A stretch of DNA of 7,508 bases from Gammaproteobacteria bacterium (GTDB lineage Bacteria > Pseudomonadota > Gammaproteobacteria > Arenicellales > JAOTYS01), in the NCBI GenBank assembly GCA_029861795.1, contig JAOTYS010000228.1, positions 1-7,508 on the forward strand. Direction: 5' to 3'. Under the pieces are notes generated by a model. That model was not told the DNA's origin. It ran no database searches and saw only the letters and a list, made by a program, of their open reading frames with translations. Of the stretch, positions 1 to 4,338 are shown one piece after another. Each line of letters begins with the position of its first letter. Position 1 is the stretch's first letter. A program made the translations under genes and the position numbers.

Positions 1-1
1 G

Positions 2-124
2 AAGATCACCGGGCGCGCGTTCATTACTGGCTTCCACCACTTTGTGCTCGGTCCCGACGATCCACTGCCCGAAGGTTTCCGAATTGGACCGGCACCGCGT
101 GAGATGGCAGCAAGCGGCGTATAA
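2..124 (+). CDS. Proline racemase-family enzyme, C-terminal fragment (5' end outside window)
   Basis: Only the last 40 codons and a TAA stop are present. The translation carries the terminal signature of the proline racemase / 4-hydroxyproline epimerase / trans-3-hydroxyproline dehydratase superfamily: [20 protein letters not shown] followed by EGFRIG. This is the closing strand and tail of the second lobe. Both catalytic positions, in the MCGHG-like and DRSPCGTG-like motifs, lie upstream of the window, so racemase, epimerase and dehydratase cannot be told apart. The gene converges on a second family member after only 18 bp. The two tails share the G-x-A-x-I, L-x-P-x-D-P-x-P and G-x-x-L/I-type positions but are otherwise quite different, so they are diverged paralogs and not a recent duplication. 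Family assignment is fairly sure; substrate is unknown. Confidence 0.75.
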   Translation, partial: KITGRAFITGFHHFVLGPDDPLPEGFRIGPAPREMAASGV

Positions 125-142
125 ACGTAGTTTGTAAACACA

Positions 143-1177
143 CTAGATTGCGCGCAACCAAGTATCCGAGAGGGTGTAACCCTGTGGAAACGGATCGGTG
201 GGTGCGAGGCCGTGTTGTGAGATAAAAGAAATCCACGCCTGTCCTGCAACGCTAGTAATCACAGCCGGCTTATCATCGAGTGTGGTCGTGTCCTCAATCT
301 CGCCGAAGAAATGCGATCCGATAATGGAGACATGATCAAATATCTGCCCGGGGCTGATTAGCCCTTTCGCATGCATTACAGCAAGCCTTGCGGATGTTCC
401 GGTTCCGCAGGGAGAGCGATCCAAGCGACCTGGCTTTACCACTACGGCGTTACGCGCCGTCAGTTGCTCGCCGTCTTTGTGCAGTGGTCCCATGAATTCA
501 GTCTGGGTGATGCCGCGGATCTCCGGATTTTCAGGATGCACAGTCTCGAGCTGATCGTCCGCCGCGGCTTTGATCTTCTCACCGAGTACGCATAGATCAC
601 GTGCCTCGTCCGGGGTAATCTCGAAACCTAACCCCTTAGCATCGGCTAAAGCATATGTCATCCCACCGTAGGCGACATCCACGCTGATAGTGCCTACCCC
701 CTCGACTTCTATCGGGATATCGATGTGGTAGACGAAGGAGGGTACGTTTGTGAATTTGACTTGCGTGACCTTGCCGTCCCGGCATTGGCACACCACGTCA
801 ATAAGTCCGCCGGGCGCTTCGAGCGTGAGTCGGGTGACTGGTTCTTGCATCGCCAGCATACCGGTTTCGAGTAACACGGTAGCGACGCACATTGTGTTCG
901 ATCCCGACATTGGCGGGCATTCCTCCGCCTCGAGAATAATGTATCCCATCGCCGCTTTCGGGTTGTTTGATGGGAGCACAATATTGGCGCAATGAACCGC
1001 TGCGCCACGGGGTTCGAACAATAGAAGTTTGCGTAATCCATCGAGATTTGTCTCGAGGTAGCGCTTCTTGTCGAACATCGTGTCACCTGGAATATGGCCT
1101 ACACCTCCGGTGACCACGTTGCCGACTTCGCCTTCTGCGTGGCAACCTACTACCGTTAATGTTCTTTTCCATTGCAT
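143..1177 (-). CDS. Proline racemase-family protein with Ser/Cys catalytic pair (hydroxyproline epimerase or dehydratase candidate)
   Basis: This complete 344-residue protein has the usual length for the proline racemase superfamily, whose members racemise proline, epimerise hydroxyproline at C2, or dehydrate trans-3-hydroxy-L-proline. They are cofactor-independent and cytoplasmic, and use two acid/base residues facing each other across two alpha/beta lobes. Seen here: GCHAEGEVG at 11-19, the first-site motif PPMSGSNTMC at 88-97 with Ser91 where racemases have Cys, VAYGGMTYALAD at 168-179, and the second-site motif DRSPCGTGTSA at 253-263 with Cys257 intact. The tail at 312-336 (GQAWI ... DPFPQGY) matches the family. 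The ATG at 1177 is supported by GGAG ten bases upstream. A Ser/Cys pair is a known minority class in the family. As I recall, members show hydroxyproline epimerase and/or trans-3-hydroxyproline dehydratase activity, so plain proline racemase is less likely. No signal peptide is visible. Confidence 0.88.
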   Translation of the reverse strand: MQWKRTLTVVGCHAEGEVGNVVTGGVGHIPGDTMFDKKRYLETNLDGLRKLLLFEPRGAAVHCANIVLPSNNPKAAMGYIILEAEECPPMSGSNTMCVATVLLETGMLAMQEPVTRLTLEAPGGLIDVVCQCRDGKVTQVKFTNVPSFVYHIDIPIEVEGVGTISVDVAYGGMTYALADAKGLGFEITPDEARDLCVLGEKIKAAADDQLETVHPENPEIRGITQTEFMGPLHKDGEQLTARNAVVVKPGRLDRSPCGTGTSARLAVMHAKGLISPGQIFDHVSIIGSHFFGEIEDTTTLDDKPAVITSVAGQAWISFISQHGLAPTDPFPQGYTLSDTWLRAI

Positions 1178-1187
1178 TTTATTTTGA

Positions 1188-1191
1188 CTCC
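1188..1191 (-). promoter_or_regulatory. Ribosome binding site of the Ser/Cys proline racemase-family gene
   Basis: The minus strand reads GGAG here, ten bases before the ATG at 1177, with an A-rich spacer. It supports that start codon; no competing in-frame start with a better site is seen. Confidence 0.5.
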
Positions 1192-1282
1192 GAGGTGGGT
1201 GAGATCGATCCTAACTCGATTGCGAGTCAATGCGGAATCGCTTCGCGCAGAGGTATGGTAACGTGGTTATCCGGTAAAGCAT

Positions 1283-1311
1283 ATTAAGAGTTGGCACGCA
1301 CAATGTGTCAA
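1283..1311 (-). promoter_or_regulatory. Candidate sigma70 promoter for the proline racemase-family gene
   Basis: On the minus strand a perfect -35 TTGACA (1311 to 1306) is followed after 17 bases by CTTAAT (1288 to 1283), a 4-of-6 match to the -10 consensus. Transcription would begin near 1276, leaving a leader of about 100 bases before the ATG at 1177. The -35 box is one arm of the dyad at 1306-1320, so a repressor bound there would block it. Confidence 0.35.
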
Positions 1312-1320
1312 CGCTTGACA
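1306..1320. repeat. Perfect inverted repeat TGTCAA-CGC-TTGACA
   Basis: Two 6-bp arms with a 3-bp spacer are perfectly complementary. The symmetry and its place in a divergent gap fit a binding site for a dimeric helix-turn-helix regulator. Each arm is also a consensus -35 word, one on each strand, so the site may be an operator, back-to-back promoter elements, or both. Confidence 0.5.
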
Positions 1321-1321
1321 G

Positions 1322-1343
1322 ACAACTGGCGGGTTGCAGTTGT
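1322..1343. repeat. Inverted repeat ACAACTG-N8-CAGTTGT
   Basis: Perfect 7-bp arms surround an 8-bp spacer. It begins one base after the previous dyad ends, suggesting adjacent operator sites or a hairpin in a leader. It is not followed by a T run, so it does not look like a terminator. Confidence 0.45.
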
Positions 1344-1366
1344 TGACGGTGTCTGATAACAATGCT

Positions 1367-1378
1367 GTGCAGCTGCAC
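1367..1378. repeat. Perfect 12-bp palindrome GTGCAGCTGCAC
   Basis: This uninterrupted 12-bp palindrome lies midway between the two dyads above and the candidate lipoyl-gene promoter. It is a possible protein-binding site; its function is not known. Confidence 0.4.
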
Positions 1379-1386
1379 TAAGTTGA

Positions 1387-1415
1387 TTGACATCGATCAC
1401 CTTGATGATTTCAAT
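1387..1415 (+). promoter_or_regulatory. Candidate sigma70 promoter of the lipoyl-domain gene
   Basis: A perfect -35 TTGACA (1387-1392), a 17-bp spacer and a 4-of-6 -10 word TTCAAT (1410-1415) predict a start near 1422 and a leader of about 53 bases. The element nearly coincides with an imperfect dyad, TTGAcATC-N12-GATtTCAA (1387-1414, 7 of 8 positions pairing), so an overlapping operator is plausible. Confidence 0.4.
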
Positions 1416-1461
1416 TATTAACTGACAATAACACTGTTCAGTGCGGGCGCATATCAGAATG

Positions 1462-1467
1462 AGGAGG
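1462..1467 (+). promoter_or_regulatory. Perfect Shine-Dalgarno AGGAGG of the lipoyl-domain gene
   Basis: AGGAGG stands seven bases before the ATG at 1475. It is by far the strongest ribosome binding site in the window. It fixes the start of this very small gene and suggests high expression, as expected of a carrier protein needed in excess over its enzyme. Confidence 0.8.
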
Positions 1468-1474
1468 AGCAAGT

Positions 1475-1708
1475 ATGGACGTGGCTTTGCCCAAATGGAG
1501 TGAGACCATGGAAGATGCGGACATCGGAGAGTGGCTAGTTAAGGTGGGAGATCGGGTCACTAAAGGACAACCCCTGGCAAATATAGAGACCGAGAAGGCT
1601 ACACTCGAATTGGAATCACCGGCCGCAGGCGTGGTCGAAGCAATACTGGCTGAGGTGGGACAGACTGTTATGGTGGGTGATGTTCTGGCACGGATCGTGA
1701 CAGACTGA
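1475..1708 (+). CDS. Stand-alone lipoyl-domain carrier protein
   Basis: The 77-residue protein is exactly one biotinyl/lipoyl-domain fold and nothing more. It opens with ALPKWSETMEDADIGEWLVK (residues 4-23), typical of E2 lipoyl domains. Lys41 in ETEKATLELESPAAG (38-52) is the predicted lipoylation site at the tip of the hairpin, and it closes with VGDVLARI (67-74). The E-T-E-K-A context marks a lipoyl lysine; biotin carriers have A-M-K-M. In pyruvate- and acetoin-type complexes this domain is normally the N-terminus of a roughly 400-residue E2, followed by a subunit-binding domain and an acyltransferase core. Here the stop codon comes right after the domain with no linker. The gene converges on the E1 beta gene. 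It probably accepts acyl groups from that E1 and shuttles them to an E2 or other acceptor encoded elsewhere. A GcvH-type role is unlikely on length and motif. Confidence 0.88.
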   Translation: MDVALPKWSETMEDADIGEWLVKVGDRVTKGQPLANIETEKATLELESPAAGVVEAILAEVGQTVMVGDVLARIVTD

Positions 1709-1739
1709 TTCGCTGCCTTTGTGCACTTGGCAATCCTCG

Positions 1740-1753
1740 GGGGCCGCGGCCCC
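1740..1753. terminator. GC palindrome between convergent genes, weak bidirectional terminator candidate
   Basis: GGGGCCGCGGCCCC is a perfect 14-bp palindrome in the 60-bp gap between the lipoyl gene stop (1708) and the E1 beta stop (1769). Its position suits a shared terminator. No T tract follows on either strand and the usable loop is only about four bases, so intrinsic termination would be inefficient. Confidence 0.3.
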
Positions 1754-1768
1754 TAGTTCAACAGGCGC

Positions 1769-2782
1769 TCAACTTGCTGCGGCTAGTTTTCTCACCGCAG
1801 CGGCGATCGAATCCGCGCTCGGAATGACTACTTGTTCGAGTGGTTTTGCTGCGGGTATCGGCAGGTCGAGTGTGGTGTGACGTGAAAATTGCTTCAGTGC
1901 GGTTGGCCCCAAAGACTCGAATACACGAGTAATGACTTCTGCGGATAGTCCAAAGCTTTGGTAGTCTTCATCGACCACTAACAGTCGCCCGGTCTTGGCT
2001 GCGGATTCGCTAACCGTGTCTATATCAAGTGGTACGATGGAGCGCAGATCCACAACTTCCACATCGATGCCCTCCGCAGCTACTGTTTCCGCTGCGACCA
2101 GTGAGTGCTCGGCATGGGCGCTTATCGCTACGATCGTTACATCGCTACCGACCCGCGTGACGGCGGCTTTGCCAATGGGTACGGTATAACGCTCTTCGGG
2201 CACCGGTTGATTGTTGAGGAACGTCGCGGATCGTTTGTGCATTTGGCTCTTGTGCTCGATGTAAATGACCGGATTATCAGACTCTAACGCGGCGGCCATT
2301 AATCCCTTGTAGTCGTAAGGGTTCGAGGGCACAACGACGTGCATGCCCGGCAGATGCGCAAATGTTCCCCAAAGGCACTGCGAGTGCTGTGCCGCTGAGC
2401 CAATACAGCCCGCCGCTGTCTTCAACACCATCGGAATTTTGGTATTGCCCCCCGACATATAGGGAATTTTCGACATGGCATTGATAATCTGCTCGAAACA
2501 AGCGCCGATAAAATCCGCGAACATGATCTCCACTAACGGTCGATAGCCCGCCATTGCGAGTCCCACGCCCATTCCGGTAAATGCCATTTCTGATATTGGT
2601 GTGTCCCGCACACGCTTCTCACCGAATCGTTGTTGCAGCCCGCGGGAAGTGCCGAATACGCCACCAATCTGACCTACATCCTCGCCGAGCATAATGATCT
2701 TGTCGTCGCGCTCCATTTCTAGACCGATGGCTTCGGCAATGATTCGCGAGAGATTGATATTTCTGACGATGGGTTTATTCAT
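1769..2782 (-). CDS. 2-oxoacid/acetoin dehydrogenase E1 component, beta subunit
   Basis: The 337-residue protein is the beta half of a heterotetrameric thiamine-diphosphate E1. It would build the active site jointly with the alpha subunit and pass the acyl group to a lipoyl domain. Visible motifs: LGEDVGQIGGVFGTSRGL (32-49), DTPISEMAFTGMGVG (60-74) with Glu65 as the expected thiamine-activating glutamate, FADFIG (88-93), AAQHSQ (130-135) with the conserved His133, and DLRSIVPLD (245-253) opening the C-terminal transketolase-like domain. Length is normal. MFADFIGACFEQIINAMSKI and YMSGG resemble acetoin dehydrogenase beta subunits more than bacterial pyruvate dehydrogenase, but substrate cannot be settled. 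I chose the ATG at 2782. It falls four bases after the E1 alpha stop, the protein begins there at the usual family N-terminus, and a start further upstream would only read the E1 alpha tail in another frame. The ribosome binding site is weak, so translational coupling is likely. Confidence 0.9.
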   Translation of the reverse strand: MNKPIVRNINLSRIIAEAIGLEMERDDKIIMLGEDVGQIGGVFGTSRGLQQRFGEKRVRDTPISEMAFTGMGVGLAMAGYRPLVEIMFADFIGACFEQIINAMSKIPYMSGGNTKIPMVLKTAAGCIGSAAQHSQCLWGTFAHLPGMHVVVPSNPYDYKGLMAAALESDNPVIYIEHKSQMHKRSATFLNNQPVPEERYTVPIGKAAVTRVGSDVTIVAISAHAEHSLVAAETVAAEGIDVEVVDLRSIVPLDIDTVSESAAKTGRLLVVDEDYQSFGLSAEVITRVFESLGPTALKQFSRHTTLDLPIPAAKPLEQVVIPSADSIAAAVRKLAAAS

Positions 2783-2786
2783 GGCG

Positions 2787-3743
2787 TTACCCGACAAAAC
2801 AGTACTTGCTGACTTCCATAGGGTCGGGCATAGGATCGGCGCGAACTTCGGCAAGGAGGCCTGACATTTCTTTTTTGGAGACGTCAATGATCTCGTCTAA
2901 CTGTTGCTCCGTCGCCGCCTTGGCCTCGATAAGACGTTGCCGTGTGATTAACAATGGGTCGCTTTGTTGTTGCGCCTGCTCACGTTCATTCCGTGAGCGG
3001 TAGGAATCGTGATCACCTTCGTAATGACCCCTAAATCGGTAGCAGGTGGCCTCAAGAAGGGCAGGCCCTTTGCCGCCGCGCGCATGTTCAACAGCTTGAG
3101 CAAATGCGGTTGCGATTTGCTCGACGTCAGTGCCATCCACCTTTTGCCCCCACGCCGAGTAGGCGCTCGCTCGTTCAGCCAGTGTGGGCGTTGCCGAGAC
3201 GTCTTCGATTCTCACCGATATGGCATAGATGTTGTTCTCGACGACCACCACCAAGGGCAGTTTCCACGCGCCGGCAATATTCATGCACTCGTGAAATGCT
3301 CCGGTGTTGGTGCCCCCATCGCCGGTGACGGCAACAGCGACATTTGGTTCGCCTTCAAACCAGAACGCATAGGCGTAACCAAGCGCTACGGGTATGGACG
3401 AACCTACTATACCTGTGGCCGAAAAGTTTCTTGCGGGATCGAAAGGATGCATGTGTCCCCCGCGTCCCTTGCATAATCCGGTTTCGCGTTCGTAGATCTC
3501 GGCGAGAAACGCTTTGAGCGGGACGCCTTTCGCGATACCGTGAAGATGGTTGCGATGCGTGCTGACAACGGCGTCTTCCGCACGCAGTGTGCCTATCATT
3601 CCAGCGCTGATGGCCTCTTGCCCGATGCCGGTATGTAACTCACCATGGATCTCACCCGTCGACACGCCCTCTAAACATGCCTCTTCGAAGTGACGCATAG
3701 TGACCATGGTTCTAAATTGGTCGATCAGGGTCATCTCAGACAT
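2787..3743 (-). CDS. 2-oxoacid/acetoin dehydrogenase E1 component, alpha subunit
   Basis: The 318-residue protein is the thiamine-diphosphate-binding alpha half of the E1. The cofactor/Mg motif is plain: GDGGTNTGAFHECMN (141-155) through ENN (169-171), the classic GDG-x(26)-NN arrangement. THRNHLHGIAKG (62-73) and GLCKGRGGHMH (89-99) follow the pattern of acetoin dehydrogenase alpha subunits, where His replaces the Tyr of pyruvate dehydrogenases. ATGIVGSSIPVALGYAYA (109-126) is the following conserved helix. RFRGHYEGD (236-244) matches the mobile loop that is phosphorylated in mitochondrial enzymes. Length is typical of AcoA-type subunits. The ATG overlaps the VOC stop by one base (TAATG), and a GAGG seven bases upstream supports it. 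The gene is followed by E1 beta after four bases. Acetoin is the best-matching substrate class; a branched or unusual 2-oxoacid is possible. Confidence 0.92.
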   Translation of the reverse strand: MSEMTLIDQFRTMVTMRHFEEACLEGVSTGEIHGELHTGIGQEAISAGMIGTLRAEDAVVSTHRNHLHGIAKGVPLKAFLAEIYERETGLCKGRGGHMHPFDPARNFSATGIVGSSIPVALGYAYAFWFEGEPNVAVAVTGDGGTNTGAFHECMNIAGAWKLPLVVVVENNIYAISVRIEDVSATPTLAERASAYSAWGQKVDGTDVEQIATAFAQAVEHARGGKGPALLEATCYRFRGHYEGDHDSYRSRNEREQAQQQSDPLLITRQRLIEAKAATEQQLDEIIDVSKKEMSGLLAEVRADPMPDPMEVSKYCFVG

Positions 3744-4195
3744 TAGCTGTCCTCGTCCAGCTCTTCCATCTCAAAAAAAGAACCTGCGGGTTCACGATAG
3801 TATACGCTGCGTCCGTCTGAAAAATCGGTGACCTCACCAAGACGTACTGCGCCGAGATCTTCAACTATTGTTGCTGCGGCCTCGAGGTCATCGACATAAA
3901 AGGCGACATGTGCCATGCCCGGTCGAATAGGTTCGGGATCCGTCTCCCAATCATCTGCTTCGTTGGTATTGAACGCGACGAGCTCTAGCACATGGTTTGA
4001 GCATGGTGAGCGTAGCTGGGCGATATCGCAAGCGAGGCCGGAGACACCTGTCATCTGCTCGATCTGTTGCTGCATGCCGCGTTCTTCGAACTGCACCTCA
4101 AAGCCGAAGGCCTGCTGGTAAAAGTTTGCGGCCAGAGAGAGGTCCTTGACTGCAAGTGAGGTATGGTGCCAGTTTCTTACCGCGGTGTTGGTCAT
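3743..4195 (-). CDS. VOC-superfamily (glyoxalase/epimerase-like) metalloprotein
   Basis: The 150-residue protein has the paired beta-alpha-beta-beta-beta modules of the vicinal oxygen chelate fold, which includes glyoxalase I, methylmalonyl-CoA epimerase and ring-cleavage dioxygenases. The first module starts WHHTSLAVKDLSLAANFYQQ (9-28) and reaches VLELVAF (69-75). The second starts MAHVAFYVDDLEAA (94-107) and ends at REPAGSFFEMEEL (134-146). Expected metal ligands are His11, Glu71, His96 and Glu142, all at family positions, so a divalent-metal enzyme is likely. The reaction is not identifiable. It is the first gene of a three-gene operon, with stop and E1 alpha start overlapping as TAATG, so it probably acts on the E1 substrate or product, for example by isomerising, epimerising or cleaving an adduct. 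The ATG at 4195 has only a weak ribosome binding site. Confidence 0.85.
   Translation of the reverse strand: MTNTAVRNWHHTSLAVKDLSLAANFYQQAFGFEVQFEERGMQQQIEQMTGVSGLACDIAQLRSPCSNHVLELVAFNTNEADDWETDPEPIRPGMAHVAFYVDDLEAAATIVEDLGAVRLGEVTDFSDGRSVYYREPAGSFFEMEELDEDS
3751..3754 (-). promoter_or_regulatory. Ribosome binding site of E1 alpha inside the VOC gene
   Basis: The minus strand reads GAGG seven bases before the E1 alpha ATG, within the last codons of the VOC gene. Together with the TAATG junction it indicates coupled translation of the two genes. Confidence 0.5.
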
Positions 4196-4338
4196 GTTAC
4201 AAGCTCTGTGATGACTAGGGCGAAAACGGCTCGCTAGTATATCGGAATCGTCTGGCGGAGAATACGCGGCGAGCTTATGCGTTGGTTATCTCGACGACCG
4301 GATCAGTGAGAAACAACTCAACATAAACACAAAGCACA
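4196..4338. promoter_or_regulatory. Divergent gap between the VOC-E1 operon and the GGT-like gene
   Basis: This 143-bp gap must hold the start signals for both flanking units. A good -10 word is visible only for the minus strand, annotated separately. On the plus strand the last 40 bases before 4339 are A-rich and lack both a convincing -10/-35 pair and a clear Shine-Dalgarno. Confidence 0.45.
4236..4241 (-). promoter_or_regulatory. Candidate -10 box TATACT of the VOC-E1 operon
   Basis: TATACT matches 5 of 6 bases of the sigma70 -10 consensus and lies about 40 bases before the VOC ATG. No recognisable -35 lies 16-18 bases upstream, so an activator may be needed, or the match may be chance. 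Confidence 0.3.

Larger units (their letters stand above)
1178..1474. promoter_or_regulatory. Divergent control region with four dyads
   Basis: This 297-bp gap separates the minus-strand proline racemase-family gene from the plus-strand lipoyl-domain gene, so both promoters should lie here. It holds two TTGACA boxes that mirror each other across three bases (1306-1320), plus three further inverted repeats between 1322 and 1414, and a third TTGACA at 1387. This density of symmetric words is what one expects of operator sites for a dimeric regulator serving both genes. No regulator gene is in the window. No convincing reading frame or structured RNA was seen in it. Confidence 0.6.

Noticed and set aside
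1211..1393. 60-codon minus-strand open frame in the divergent control region
   Set aside because: No ribosome binding site or family similarity is seen, and it runs straight through the candidate promoters and dyads.
1475..1708. Biotin carrier protein as an alternative for the lipoyl-domain gene
   Set aside because: The modified lysine lies in ETEKA, a lipoyl context, not in the A-M-K-M of biotin carriers, and no carboxylase subunit is nearby.
2783..2887. 35-codon N-terminal extension of E1 beta
   Set aside because: These codons overlap the E1 alpha tail in another frame, do not resemble any E1 beta N-terminus, and the family start follows at the ATG at 2782.
3009..3476. 155-codon open frame on the plus strand
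   Set aside because: It lies wholly antisense to the E1 alpha gene, whose motifs are unmistakable. It shows no recognisable domain and no ribosome binding site.
4229..4274. Inverted repeat GCTCGC ... GCGAGC in the VOC/GGT gap
   Set aside because: The 6-bp arms are separated by about 34 bases, a spacing easily reached by chance and not typical of an operator or hairpin.
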